64,000 bases of DNA, taken from assembly GCF_026343335.1 (NCBI RefSeq), contig NZ_JAPELX010000001.1, forward strand, positions 806,001-870,000, read 5' to 3'. The notes under the pieces were generated by a model, which worked only from the letters and a program-made list of their open reading frames with translations, made no database searches and was not told where the DNA came from. Every line of letters begins with the position of its first letter. Position 1 is the first letter of the stretch. This stretch comes from Streptomyces sp. NBC_00078 (GTDB lineage Bacteria; Actinomycetota; Actinomycetes; Streptomycetales; Streptomycetaceae). A program made the position numbers and the translations under genes. Below are positions 7,708 to 16,452 of this stretch, in pieces.

Positions 7708-8333
7708 GCGAGCACGACCAGTTGGGCCCTGTCCCGGGCGCCGAGCTTGACCATCGTGCGGCTGACGTGGGTCTTCGCGGTGAGAGGGCTGACGACCAGA
7801 CGGCGGGCGATCTCGTCGTTGGACAGACCGATGCCGACCAGAGCCATCACCTCCCGTTCCCGTTCGGTGAGTTGACCGAGAGCGCCTTTTGCCGCCGGCT
7901 CCTTGGAGCGGGCGGCGAACTCCGCGATCAGGCGTCGGGTCACACCGGGCGACAGCAGCGCGTCGCCGTCCACCACCGCCCTTACGGCGCGAAGGAGTTC
8001 GTCCGGTTCGGTGTCCTTGACCAGGAAGCCGGAGGCACCGGAACGGATCGCCTCGAAGACGTACTCGTCGAGCTCGAAGGTGGTGAGCATGACCACCTTG
8101 ACGCCTCGCAGCGCCTCGTCGTCGGTGATCCGGCGGGTCGCCGCCAGCCCGTCCAGCACCGGCATGCGGATGTCCATCAGGACGATGTCGGGGCACAGTT
8201 CACGCACCTTGCCCAGCGCATCCTCACCGTCGGAGGCCTCCCCGGCCACCTCGATGTCGGGCTGTGCGTCGAGCAGCGCCTTGAAGCCGGCCCGCACCAG
8301 TGACTGGTCGTCGGCGAGCAGTACACGGATCAC
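7668..8333 (-). CDS. NarL/LuxR-type response regulator
   Basis: A 221-residue two-component response regulator. The receiver domain (1-118) has acidic DD at 8-9, phosphoacceptor Asp54 in LMDIRMP, Thr84 and Lys106. The C-terminal LuxR helix-turn-helix (about 152-215) has LTEREREVMALVGIGLSNDE. It overlaps the upstream sensor kinase by GTGA, so the two are translationally coupled and form a pair. The GTG at 8333 is the start that fits the conserved IRVLLADDQ. Target genes are unknown. Confidence 0.95.
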   Translation of the reverse strand: MIRVLLADDQSLVRAGFKALLDAQPDIEVAGEASDGEDALGKVRELCPDIVLMDIRMPVLDGLAATRRITDDEALRGVKVVMLTTFELDEYVFEAIRSGASGFLVKDTEPDELLRAVRAVVDGDALLSPGVTRRLIAEFAARSKEPAAKGALGQLTEREREVMALVGIGLSNDEIARRLVVSPLTAKTHVSRTMVKLGARDRAQLVVLAYESGLVRPGWLS

Positions 8334-9565
8334 CGGTCGTCCTCCTCGGCCTTCGCCTTCAACGGCAGTACGGCGAGCACCCGGAAGCCGCCGTCCGTGC
8401 GCGGGCCCGCCTCGATCGTGCCACCCAGCGCGGCGGCCCGTTCCCGCATTCCGGCCAGACCGTTGCCGCTGCCGCCCGCGTCGGCGCCGGTCGCGGGCCC
8501 GTCGTCGTCGACGCGCAGCCGTAGCGTCCGCCGGTCGTGGTCGACGTGCACGCGCGCGTGGCGCGAGACCGAGTGCCGTACGACGTTGGTGAGGGCCTCC
8601 TGGACGATGCGGAAGGCGGCGAGGTCGGTGCCGGGCGCGAGCCGGGGCGGCTCGCCCTCGACGTCCACCGTCAGCCCCGCGCTCGCCGCCTGCTCCACCA
8701 GTTCGGACAGCCGGTCGAGGCCGGGAGCCGGAGCACGCGGCGCCTCTCCGGGTGTGCGGAGCGTGTCGAGGACCTGGCGGACCTCCCCCAGCGCCTCCTT
8801 GCTGGCGGCCTTGATGGTGGTGAGCGCGGTGCGTGCCTGCTCGGGGTCGGTGTCGAGGAGAGCGAGACCGACGCCCGCCTGGACGTTGATCACCGAGATG
8901 CTGTGCGCGAGGACGTCGTGCAGTTCGCGGGCGATCCGCAGCCGCTCCTCGTCGGCCCGCCGGCGCGCGGCCTGCGCCCGCTCCGCCCGTTCCCGGCCCC
9001 ACTGCTCGCGCCGGGCGCGGGCCAGTTCCGACAGCGCCACGATCGCCACCACCCAGGTGGCGATCACGCCTTCCGGCGCCCAGGAGGCCGCCGAGTCCCC
9101 GGACGGCGGCAGCCAGCGGTACAGCCAGTGGCCCACCAGCACATGCCCGGCCCAGAGCATCCCCACCGCGGCCCAGGCCGCCCGCCGATGTCCAGCGACC
9201 ACGGCACTGAAGCAGGCCAGTGCCACGGTGAGGAAGACCGGCCCGTACGGGTAACCCGCACCCAGGTAGATCATCGCGGCCGCCGCCGTACCGAACACGA
9301 CGGCCACCGGATGCCGCAGTCGCCACAGCAGCAGCACCGAGCCCACCAGCAGCAGTGCGCGCGCGAAGGGGTCCAGGGGGGCCCGCTCCCCCGTCTGCTG
9401 GTGTGCCGCGTAGTTGGAGCCGGCGAGCACGAAGAAGGTGAGCAGCGCGGTGGAACGCCACGGCCACCGGGTCGACTGCTGTTCGTCGACCCAGCGGTGC
9501 AGCCCCGGCGGCCCGTGCCGCCACCACTGAGGCGGTCCGGCCCCGCGTGCTCGCTGCTCGTCCAT
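8330..9565 (-). CDS. Two-component sensor histidine kinase (HisKA_3)
   Basis: A 411-residue membrane kinase. About five hydrophobic segments fill residues 40-180 with short loops, so it probably senses within or near the membrane. A basic helix leads to the phosphoacceptor region RIARELHDVLAHSISV, with His216. The HATPase_c domain shows EALTNVVRHS (N box), DDDGPATGADAGGSGNGLAG and GMRERAAALGG. It phosphorylates the overlapping NarL-type regulator. The ATG at 9565 is preferred; one at 9586 would add seven residues. Confidence 0.93.
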   Translation of the reverse strand: MDEQRARGAGPPQWWRHGPPGLHRWVDEQQSTRWPWRSTALLTFFVLAGSNYAAHQQTGERAPLDPFARALLLVGSVLLLWRLRHPVAVVFGTAAAAMIYLGAGYPYGPVFLTVALACFSAVVAGHRRAAWAAVGMLWAGHVLVGHWLYRWLPPSGDSAASWAPEGVIATWVVAIVALSELARARREQWGRERAERAQAARRRADEERLRIARELHDVLAHSISVINVQAGVGLALLDTDPEQARTALTTIKAASKEALGEVRQVLDTLRTPGEAPRAPAPGLDRLSELVEQAASAGLTVDVEGEPPRLAPGTDLAAFRIVQEALTNVVRHSVSRHARVHVDHDRRTLRLRVDDDGPATGADAGGSGNGLAGMRERAAALGGTIEAGPRTDGGFRVLAVLPLKAKAEEDDR

Positions 9566-9679
9566 GCCCGCCACGCTAGACGTCATCGGGCCTGGTGGGC
9601 GTCAGCCGGGCGTGGTGATCAGGAGTACTCCCCGGGAAGTACGCGGGGCGCCCGCGCTCACCTCAGCTCCACTCGGCGC

Positions 9680-10366
9680 TCACCTCAGCCCCACTCCCCG
9701 GGCGAGCTGTCCCACCGCATGCCGGAAGAACCTTTCCCGGTCCTCGACCAGGCGGTTGAACTGTCCGAACAGCTCGAAGCCGACCAGCCCGAACAACTGG
9801 GCCCAGGCCGCGACCAGGGCCGCCGAGATCTCCGGCGGGAGGTCGGGGGCGATGTCGGCGCTGAGGCGCTCGGCCTCGGGGCGCAGTTCGGCGGGGAGCG
9901 GCGGGAAGGTCACGCCCGGGCCCCTGACGGCGTCCCGCAGGATGCCGATCATCACGAGGCCGACACGGGACGCGGCCGGGACGGTGGTGTCGGGGGCGAC
10001 GTAGCCGGGGACCGGAGAGCCGTAGATCAGGGCGTATTCGTGGGGGTGCGCGAGGGCCCAGGCGCGTACGGCTTCGCAGACGGCGATCCAGCGTGGAGCG
10101 GGGGCGGCGTCGGAAGCATCGTCGCGCGCCGTCTCCGCGGCCTCGCCGAGGGAGTCGTACGCGTCGATGATGAGTGCCGTCAGCAGGTCGTCGCGGCTCG
10201 GGAAGTAGCGGTAGAGCGCGGAGGAGACCATGCCGAGCTCCCGGGCGACGGCGCGCAGCGAGAGTTTGGAGGCACCCTCGGCGGCGAGCTGTCTGCGTGC
10301 CTCTTCCTTGATGGCGGCGGTGACCTCGACCCTGGCTCGGGCGCGTGCGCTGTGTGCGGTGCTCAT
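9680..10366 (-). CDS. TetR-family repressor
   Basis: A 228-residue regulator with the N-terminal TetR helix-turn-helix ASKLSLRAVARELGMVSSAL followed by YRYFPSRDDLL (residues 32-62), and a C-terminal ligand domain of the TetR_C_13/WHG type. The start ATG at 10366 follows GGGAGA. It is divergent from a deazaflavin-type nitroreductase gene. Two matching inverted repeats in the gap suggest it represses both. Confidence 0.92.
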   Translation of the reverse strand: MSTAHSARARARVEVTAAIKEEARRQLAAEGASKLSLRAVARELGMVSSALYRYFPSRDDLLTALIIDAYDSLGEAAETARDDASDAAPAPRWIAVCEAVRAWALAHPHEYALIYGSPVPGYVAPDTTVPAASRVGLVMIGILRDAVRGPGVTFPPLPAELRPEAERLSADIAPDLPPEISAALVAAWAQLFGLVGFELFGQFNRLVEDRERFFRHAVGQLARGVGLR

Positions 10367-10426
10367 AGGAGCAGTCTCCCACGAAACGAGAGCAGTGCAC
10401 ACAATGGAGAGCGGCGAACAAAAAAG

Positions 10427-10512
10427 AGAGCGCCGCTCTTGCCATGGATCACCGATCCGGTGCAGACTCTTCCTCAAGCGAGAGCAGTGCTCACAAAAGA
10501 GAGCGTCGCTCT
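10427..10512. promoter_or_regulatory. Twin TetR operators, 73 bases apart
   Basis: Two near-identical 13-base inverted repeats, AGAGCG-C-CGCTCT (10427-10439) and AGAGCG-T-CGCTCT (10500-10512), lie between the TetR gene and the nitroreductase gene. Both are preceded by AAA, and each has a GAGAGCAGTGC copy upstream, so the whole block looks duplicated. One copy sits near each gene. Confidence 0.75.
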
Positions 10513-10535
10513 TCACGTGACCGATGGGGGTCCTC

Positions 10536-10985
10536 ATGTCCACGCACGTCCAGAAGCCCGGCTGGCTCACCGTCAACGTGTTCAACCGCGCCGTGGCATG
10601 GATGACCCGCCGCGGCCTCAGTGTCTGGGGCTCCAGGGTTCTGGCGGTCCGCGGCCGCAAGAGCGGCGAGTGGCGGACCACCCCCGTGAACCTGCTGACC
10701 GTGGACGGCCAGCAGTACCTGGTCGCGCCGCGCGGCCACGTCCAGTGGACGCACAACATGCGCGCGGCGGGCGGCGGTGAGCTGCGGCTCGGCAAGAACG
10801 TGGACGTGTTCACCGCGACCGAGGTCGGCGACGACGACAAGGTCCCGCTGCTGCGGGCCTACCTCAAGCGCTGGAAGACCGAGGTCGGCGTCTTCTTCAA
10901 CGGGGTCGGCCCCGACTCCCCGGACACCGAGCTGCGGCGCATCGCACCCGACCACCCCGTCTTCCGCGTCACGGTCACGAGCTGA
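10536..10985 (+). CDS. Nitroreductase/deazaflavin-dependent oxidoreductase (DDN family)
   Basis: A 149-residue protein of the split-barrel deazaflavin (F420)-dependent nitroreductase family. It carries VLAVRGRKSGEWRTTPVNL near residues 38-56, the loop that binds the F420 phosphate, then GQQYLVAPRGHVQWTHNMRA. It likely reduces quinones or xenobiotics with F420H2. The ATG at 10536 is preferred with GGGG upstream; an ATG at 10524 would add four residues. Regulation by the divergent TetR is suggested by the twin operators. Its end overlaps the converging flavoprotein gene by 11 bases. Confidence 0.88.
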   Translation: MSTHVQKPGWLTVNVFNRAVAWMTRRGLSVWGSRVLAVRGRKSGEWRTTPVNLLTVDGQQYLVAPRGHVQWTHNMRAAGGGELRLGKNVDVFTATEVGDDDKVPLLRAYLKRWKTEVGVFFNGVGPDSPDTELRRIAPDHPVFRVTVTS

Positions 10986-12282
10986 CCTCGCCGCCCGCCG
11001 AAGGCTCGCCACCCGAGGGAGACTCCCCGGACACCGGGGACTCCCCACCCGACGGGGAGTCGCCACCCACCGGCCGACGCCGGTCGAGCGCTGTCAGAGC
11101 GCGCTGGGCCATGGGGTGGGTGCGCACGAGCTCGGCGAGGGACGTCGCCCCCCGTGTGATGTCCCTGAACGCGTTCCAAGCGGGCCGGAACCCGGTGAGC
11201 GCCGCGTGGAACAGGCCGGGACGGCGCTCGAACGCCGTGAGCAGTGCCTTGCCGACGCTCATCTCGACGCCGAGCCCCGCCTTGATCGCGAACGCGTAGT
11301 TCAGTGCCTGGCGCCGGGTGTCCACCGCGTCGTGCGCCTCGGCGATCCGCACCGCCCACTCCCCCGCGAGCCGCCCCGAGCGCAGCGCGAAAGAGATGCC
11401 CTCACGGGTCCACGGCTCCAGCAGGCCCGCCGCGTCCCCGCACACCAGCACCCGCCCGCGCGACAGGGGCGAGTCGTCGGCCCTGCACCGGGTCAAGTGG
11501 CCGGAGGAGATGCTCGGTTCGAAGCCGGCGAGGCCGAGCCGCCCGATGAACTCCTCCAAGTACCGCTTCGTCGCGGCGCCTTCACCGCGCGCCGAGATCA
11601 CGCCGACCGTGAGCGTGTCGCCCTTGGGGAACACCCAGCCGTAACTGCCGGGCATCGGCCCCCAGTCGATGAGCACCCGCCCCCGCCAGTCCTCGGCGAC
11701 GGTCTCCGGCACCGGAATCTCCGCCTCCAGGCCGAGATCCACCTGGTCGAGCTTCACCCCGACGTGCGCTCCTATGCGGCCGGCGCTGCCGTCGGCGCCC
11801 ACCACGGCCCGCGCGAGCAGCGTCTCGCCGCCCTGCAGGAACAGGGCGACGGTACGCCGGTCCGGTACCGCCGGCCCGTGCTGCTCGACGCGCGTCACGG
11901 TGACGCCCGTCCGCAGCTCGGCGCCCGCCTTCTGCGCGTGCTCGACGAGCTGCTGGTCGAACTCGGGCCGGTTGATCAGCCCGAACAGCATCTGCCTGGA
12001 GCGCCGGGTCCGGGTGAAGCGGCCGTTGTTCGAGAACGTCACCGCGTGCACCCGGTCCCGCAGCGGCAGCTCGAAGCCGGGCGGCAGGGAGTCGCGCGAG
12101 GGGCCGATGATCCCGCCGCCGCACGTCTTGTAACGCGGCAGCTCCGCTTTCTCCAGCAGCAGCACGCTGCGCCCCGCGACCGCAGCCGCGTAGGCCGCCG
12201 AGGCGCCCGCGGGTCCCGCGCCCACCACGACGACGTCCCACACTCGCTGTACGTCGTCCGCCGAAGAGTTCTCGCCGCTCAC
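10975..12282 (-). CDS. Geranylgeranyl reductase family FAD oxidoreductase
   Basis: A 435-residue flavoprotein. The Rossmann motif VVVVGAGPAGASAAY (residues 17-31) binds FAD. RYKTCGGG (about 50-57) is the substrate-side signature of the geranylgeranyl-reductase/digeranylgeranylglycerophospholipid reductase family, and VLVCGDAAGLLEPWTREGI is the second FAD motif. Members saturate isoprenoid double bonds, for example menaquinone side chains. The last ~35 residues are a low-complexity Gly/Ser/Glu/Pro repeat absent from the core family. Start ATG at 12282. No partner gene is evident. Confidence 0.9.
   Translation of the reverse strand: MSGENSSADDVQRVWDVVVVGAGPAGASAAYAAAVAGRSVLLLEKAELPRYKTCGGGIIGPSRDSLPPGFELPLRDRVHAVTFSNNGRFTRTRRSRQMLFGLINRPEFDQQLVEHAQKAGAELRTGVTVTRVEQHGPAVPDRRTVALFLQGGETLLARAVVGADGSAGRIGAHVGVKLDQVDLGLEAEIPVPETVAEDWRGRVLIDWGPMPGSYGWVFPKGDTLTVGVISARGEGAATKRYLEEFIGRLGLAGFEPSISSGHLTRCRADDSPLSRGRVLVCGDAAGLLEPWTREGISFALRSGRLAGEWAVRIAEAHDAVDTRRQALNYAFAIKAGLGVEMSVGKALLTAFERRPGLFHAALTGFRPAWNAFRDITRGATSLAELVRTHPMAQRALTALDRRRPVGGDSPSGGESPVSGESPSGGEPSAGGEVSS
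10990..11075 (-). repeat. Low-complexity repeat coding the flavoprotein tail
   Basis: Degenerate short tandem units coding GGDSPSGGE, SPVSGESPSGGE and similar at the C-terminus of the geranylgeranyl-reductase-like protein. Such tracts expand and shrink by slippage, so the tail length probably varies among strains. Confidence 0.55.
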
Positions 12283-12414
12283 GATGGTCCGCTGCTCCGA
12301 TCAAGCTGCCTGCCACACCTGTCCCCCGCATCCTACGGCGGACATCACCGCAGGCCGCTGTGGGAGGATCCCGATATCCACATGTTCAACGTCGCACCCA
12401 CAAGGAGCGTGCCC

Positions 12415-13770
12415 ATGTCGTCGAATCCGGTCGCCGAGACCGTCGCCTCGCTGATACCGAGGGCGAAGGCGGAGCTCGCCGAACTGGTGGCGTTCAAGTC
12501 GGTGGCGGACTTCGACCAGTTCCCGAAGAGCGAGAGCGAGGGCGCCGCGAACTGGGTCGCCGACGCCCTGCGCACCGAGGGCTTCCAGGACGTGGCCCTC
12601 CTCGACACCCCCGACGGCACGCAGTCCGTCTACGGCTACCTGCCCGGCCCCGACGGCGCCAGGACCGTCCTGCTCTACGCCCACTACGACGTGCAGCCGC
12701 CGCTGGACGAGGCCGCGTGGACCAGCCCGCCGTTCGAGCTGACCGAGCGCGACGGCCGCTGGTACGGGCGCGGTGCCGCCGACTGCAAGGGCGGCGTGAT
12801 CATGCACCTGCTCGCGCTGCGCGCCCTCAAGGCCAACGGCGGCGTGCCCGTGCACATCAAGGTCATCGCCGAGGGCTCGGAGGAGATGGGCACGGGCGGC
12901 CTGGAGCGGTACGCCGAGGAGCACCCCGGTCTCCTGACGGCCGACACGATCGTCATCGGCGACGCGGGCAACTTCCGCGTCGGACTGCCCACGGTCACCT
13001 CCACCCTGCGCGGCATGGCCCTTGTCCGTGTGCGGATCGACACCCTCGAAGGCAACCTGCACTCCGGCCAGTTCGGCGGCGCCGCCCCCGACGCGCTGGC
13101 CGCGCTGATCCGGGTCCTCGACTCGCTGCGCGCCGAGGACGGCTCGACGACGGTCGACGGACTCACCCCCGAAAGCCGGTGGGAGGGCCTGCAGTACGAC
13201 GAGGAGCAGTTCCGCCGGGACGCCAAGGTGCTGGACGGCGTACAGCTGATCGGCTCGGGCACCGTCGCCGACCGGATCTGGGCGCGCCCGGCCGTCACCG
13301 TCCTCGGCATCGACTGCCCGCCCGTCGTGGGCGCCACCCCTTCCGTGCAGGCGGGCGCACGCGCGCTGGTCAGCCTGCGGGTGCCGCCGGGCGTGGACGC
13401 GGCCGAGGCGACCAAGCTGCTGCAGGCCCACCTGGAGGCCCGCACGCCGTGGGGCGCCCGGGTGAGCGTCGAGCAGACAGGGCAGGGCCAGGCGTTCAGC
13501 GCCGACACCACCAGCCCGGCGTACGCGGCCATGGCCGAGGCGATGGAGGTCGCCTACCCCGGCCAGGAGATGCAGTACGCGGGACAGGGCGGCTCCATCC
13601 CGCTGTGCAACACCCTCGCCTCCCTCTACCCGCAGGCGGAGATCCTCCTGATCGGCCTGAGCGAGCCGGAGGCCCAGATCCACGCGGTGAACGAGAGCGT
13701 CTCGCCCGAGGAGCTGGAGCGCCTGTCGGTGGCCGAGGCACTGTTCCTGCGCAACTACGCGGCGAGCTGA
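12415..13770 (+). CDS. M20 family dipeptidase
   Basis: A 451-residue zinc peptidase of the M20/M25/M40 family. Metal ligands and catalytic residues are visible: His90 and Asp92 in LLYAHYDVQPP, Asp123 in GRGAADCKGG, and Glu156-Glu157 in EGSEEMGTGG. A dimerisation insert follows, then the C-terminal catalytic half, where IHAVNES has the last ligand His. No signal peptide, so it acts in the cytoplasm on dipeptides. Strong AAGGAG 7 bases before the ATG at 12415. It is divergent from the flavoprotein gene and ends in a hairpin. Confidence 0.93.
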   Translation: MSSNPVAETVASLIPRAKAELAELVAFKSVADFDQFPKSESEGAANWVADALRTEGFQDVALLDTPDGTQSVYGYLPGPDGARTVLLYAHYDVQPPLDEAAWTSPPFELTERDGRWYGRGAADCKGGVIMHLLALRALKANGGVPVHIKVIAEGSEEMGTGGLERYAEEHPGLLTADTIVIGDAGNFRVGLPTVTSTLRGMALVRVRIDTLEGNLHSGQFGGAAPDALAALIRVLDSLRAEDGSTTVDGLTPESRWEGLQYDEEQFRRDAKVLDGVQLIGSGTVADRIWARPAVTVLGIDCPPVVGATPSVQAGARALVSLRVPPGVDAAEATKLLQAHLEARTPWGARVSVEQTGQGQAFSADTTSPAYAAMAEAMEVAYPGQEMQYAGQGGSIPLCNTLASLYPQAEILLIGLSEPEAQIHAVNESVSPEELERLSVAEALFLRNYAAS

Positions 13771-13822
13771 CCACTCCACTTCCCACCTGCTTCCGGTCTG
13801 CAACCGGTCTGCTTCCAGCAGA

Positions 13823-13850
13823 GGGCCCTCGTCTTCGGGCGGGGGCCTTT
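13823..13850 (+). terminator. Terminator after dipeptidase
   Basis: Stem GGCCCTCG (13824-13831) and CGGGGGCC (13840-13847) with one G-U pair and an eight-base loop, followed by TTT, about 50 bases after the dipeptidase stop. Confidence 0.75.
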
Positions 13851-14090
13851 CCACGGTCGCCTGATGAACATCATCGAGCCTCCTCCTCCCCTCCTCCATC
13901 TCCTCCAGCGCCTCCGCTTCCCCGTCGGCCAGGCCCGTCTCGGGCGGGACGGCGACGAGGTGACGCTGACCGAAGCGGTTCCGGGAGGCTCGGCGCCCGC
14001 GGCGTCACCGCTGCGCGGCGGTCCGGTGATCGGGCACGCCGCGACGGCACTTGGCCGATCGGCAGACACACACCCGCTCACAGCCTGACC
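13851..14090. other. Intergenic region without recognised gene
   Basis: The gap of about 320 bases between the dipeptidase and the kinase-fold gene holds the terminator and then a CTCC-rich tract near 13880-13910. A 74-codon open frame here has no family resemblance or ribosome site. The promoter of the next gene should lie here but is not obvious. Confidence 0.45.
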
Positions 14091-15155
14091 ATGGACGTCA
14101 TGTCCTCCGCCACGCGCCGCACCACCCACGCCGACCTCGCCACCTCCCTGGCCCTCTTGAGCGACCGTGAGCTGGCGGACCTGGTGGAGTCGGCGGCGCC
14201 CCTCGGTTCCGGGATCGGTGGGCGTTCGGCGTTGGTCGACGTGGAGGGGCACCGCGTGTTCGTGAAGCGGGTGCCGCTCACGGATATCGAGCTGGCAGCC
14301 GAGAACGCGCAGTCCACGGGGAACCTCTTCGGGCTGCCGCCGGCCTGCCACTACGGCACCGGGCGCAGCCCGGGCATCGGTGCCTGGCGCGAGCTGGCCG
14401 TGTACACGATGACGACGAACTGGGTGCTGGCCGACCGTTTCCCGGGCTTCCCGTTGATGCATCACTGGCGTGTTCTGCCGGATTCCCCACAGCCACCTCC
14501 CGCGGAACTGGCCGACGTGGAGGGAGTGGTGGGCTACTGGAGCGGTTCCCGTCAGGTGCGTGAACGTCTTGAGGCGCTGCGGAAGGCGTCCGCGAGCCTC
14601 ACCCTGTTCCTGGAGTACTTTCCGCACACCCTCCACGACTGGCTCGACACCCAGGTGCGCACCGCCGAAGCCGACCGGGTCTGCACGCGGGTGGACGAGT
14701 GGCTGGGGGCCCTGAGCTCGTTCCTCCACGATCACGAACTGGCCCATTTCGACGCCCACTTCCAGAACATCCTGACCGACGGCGAGGACTTCTGCCTCAC
14801 CGACCACGGCCTCGCACTCAGCTCCCGGTTCCGGCTCACCCGGCAGGAGCGCGCCTTCTTCGACCGGCACCGCGACTACGACCTCGTCTATTCCCGGGCC
14901 CACCTGGTGAACTGGCTCGTGACCGCTCTGTACGGCTACGACCGGCAGGAGCGGGAGGCCTTCGTGCGGGCCTGCGCGATCGGGGCGCGCACGGAGGGCA
15001 TCCCCCGAACCGCCGCCGCGATCATCGCCCGTGACGCGCCCCTCACCGCCGTCCTCAACGGCTTCTTCGACCGGCTGCGGAAGGACGGCAGCCGCACCCC
15101 CTACCCGTACGAGGAACTGCGCCTCGCCTACAACAGCTCCGCGCTCTCCGCGTAG
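14091..15155 (+). CDS. Protein-kinase-like-fold protein
   Basis: A 354-residue protein with a kinase/aminoglycoside-phosphotransferase-like fold. The catalytic loop reads HFDAHFQNIL (about residues 220-229), with the Asp base and metal-binding Asn, and LTDHGLALS takes the place of the DFG motif (Asp-His-Gly). VFVKRVPL near residue 60 supplies the ATP-binding Lys. The glycine-rich loop is poor (LGSGIGGRS). The substrate could be a small molecule or a protein; I cannot tell. Start ATG at 14091, or at 14100 three codons later. It stands alone. Confidence 0.75.
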   Translation: MDVMSSATRRTTHADLATSLALLSDRELADLVESAAPLGSGIGGRSALVDVEGHRVFVKRVPLTDIELAAENAQSTGNLFGLPPACHYGTGRSPGIGAWRELAVYTMTTNWVLADRFPGFPLMHHWRVLPDSPQPPPAELADVEGVVGYWSGSRQVRERLEALRKASASLTLFLEYFPHTLHDWLDTQVRTAEADRVCTRVDEWLGALSSFLHDHELAHFDAHFQNILTDGEDFCLTDHGLALSSRFRLTRQERAFFDRHRDYDLVYSRAHLVNWLVTALYGYDRQEREAFVRACAIGARTEGIPRTAAAIIARDAPLTAVLNGFFDRLRKDGSRTPYPYEELRLAYNSSALSA

Positions 15156-15264
15156 CGGCAGACGACCGGGTTCCCACCGCCCCGGCGCGTGATGAAGCCG
15201 AGGGCGGCGCTGGTCTCGGCGCGGGCGGTCCCCAGCCCGGTACCTCGCGGGGATGCGGCACAGG

Positions 15265-16308
15265 TCAGCCGACCGGAACGCCCGCCTCCAGGTACAGCGC
15301 CGCCCCGCGTTCGCGCGCCCGCAACGCCCACCGCAGCCGTTCGTAGCGCACCGGCGGCAGCAGGTCCGCGGCCTCCTCCTCGGTGGCGAACCGCCAGGCG
15401 CGCAGCTCGGGTCCGGGCAGCAGGAGTTGTGCCGCCTCCGTGGAGTCGAGGCGGCCGCCGTCGAAGAGGAGGCGCAGGCCGCCGTAGCCGGGAGGCGCGG
15501 GTGCCTCCCAGTCGACGACCAGGAGGCGGGGGACGTCGTCGAGACGGATGCCGGTCTCCTCGGCGACCTCGCGCATACCGGCGCGGGCGGGGGCCTCGCC
15601 GGGCTCGACGACGCCCCCGGGGAACTCCCAGCCGGCCTTGTAGGTGGGGTCGACGAGAAGGAACCGGTCCTGTTCGTCGAAGAGGAGGACGCCGGCCGCG
15701 AGGGTCTCGGAGGTGGGCTCGGGCGTCTGCACGATGTCACACACCGCGACGTCGCCTGCGCCGACCGCCTCCGCGATGCGGACCGCCGCCTGGTAGGCGG
15801 TCAGCGCACCGGTGTCGACGAGATGGGCGTCGGCGGTGAGCCAGGAGGCGAGGGCGGCACGGTACGACTCGATGTGGTCGTACGACCACTGCCGTATCCG
15901 TATCTCGCCGTCCGGCAGGTCCGGCGGCACCTCCCGGCGGGCTGTTCGCTCCCGCAGGATCGTTTCCGCCGGAGCGAGGAGGACATGCCGGACCGCGATC
16001 CGGCGGGCCGCGAGGCCGCCGAAGATCTCGTCGCGGTACTCCTGGCGCAGCAGGGTCATGGGGACCACGAGGGTCCCGCCGAGCTCGGCGAGCAGGGCGG
16101 CCGCCGTGTCGATCACGAGCCGTCGCCAGACCGGCAGGTCCTGGAAGTCACCGACCTCGGCGAGGTGCTTGGGCGGCAGCAGGTGCGTCAGCGCTCCGCC
16201 GATGACCTCGGGGTCGAAGAGCGTGCTGTTCGGGATCAGCTCGATCAGTTCCCGTGCGGTGGTGGTCTTCCCCGCACCGAACGCGCCGTTGATCCAGACG
16301 ACGGTCAC
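15265..16308 (-). CDS. AAA/kinase-like P-loop and NUDIX fusion protein
   Basis: A 347-residue two-domain protein. Residues 1-175 form a small-kinase-like P-loop domain with Walker A GAFGAGKTTTAREL (8-21) and no signal peptide. Residues 200-347 form a NUDIX hydrolase: the NUDIX box starts GGVVEPGEAPARAG and ends REVAEETGI, with all core Glu residues present. NUDIX enzymes hydrolyse nucleoside-diphosphate derivatives, so the fusion may phosphorylate and then clean up, or trim, a nucleotide-like compound. The GTG at 16308 follows AGAGGGGGA. It is the only gene of its unit I can define. Confidence 0.88.
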   Translation of the reverse strand: MTVVWINGAFGAGKTTTARELIELIPNSTLFDPEVIGGALTHLLPPKHLAEVGDFQDLPVWRRLVIDTAAALLAELGGTLVVPMTLLRQEYRDEIFGGLAARRIAVRHVLLAPAETILRERTARREVPPDLPDGEIRIRQWSYDHIESYRAALASWLTADAHLVDTGALTAYQAAVRIAEAVGAGDVAVCDIVQTPEPTSETLAAGVLLFDEQDRFLLVDPTYKAGWEFPGGVVEPGEAPARAGMREVAEETGIRLDDVPRLLVVDWEAPAPPGYGGLRLLFDGGRLDSTEAAQLLLPGPELRAWRFATEEEAADLLPPVRYERLRWALRARERGAALYLEAGVPVG

Positions 16309-16395
16309 AGGTCCCCCTCTTCTGTTGGCCCCCTGAGGCTTGCCCGCTCCACCCTGCCACCAAAACCAGCCCCCGTTGAGGGCGCCGAAAGTGCA

Positions 16396-16431
16396 GACGC
16401 CGGTGGCCCCGTCAGTGGGGACACCGGCGTC
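16396..16431 (-). terminator. Terminator after small secreted-protein gene
   Basis: Perfect arms GACGCCGGTG (16396-16405) and CACCGGCGTC (16422-16431), extended inward by CCCC/GGGG with single-base bulges. It lies 22 bases downstream of the stop of the 16453-16731 gene on the minus strand. Confidence 0.8.
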
Positions 16432-16452
16432 GTGCCCAAAGGGCCCGGCTCG

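Noticed and set aside
10777..12414. Long plus-strand frame continuous with the dipeptidase gene
   Set aside because: The part before 12415 is a shadow of the flavoprotein gene; AAGGAG at 12402-12407 fixes the real start.
13864..14088. Small plus-strand frame ending just before the kinase-fold gene
   Set aside because: Low-complexity Pro/Leu start, no ribosome site and no similarity to anything I know.
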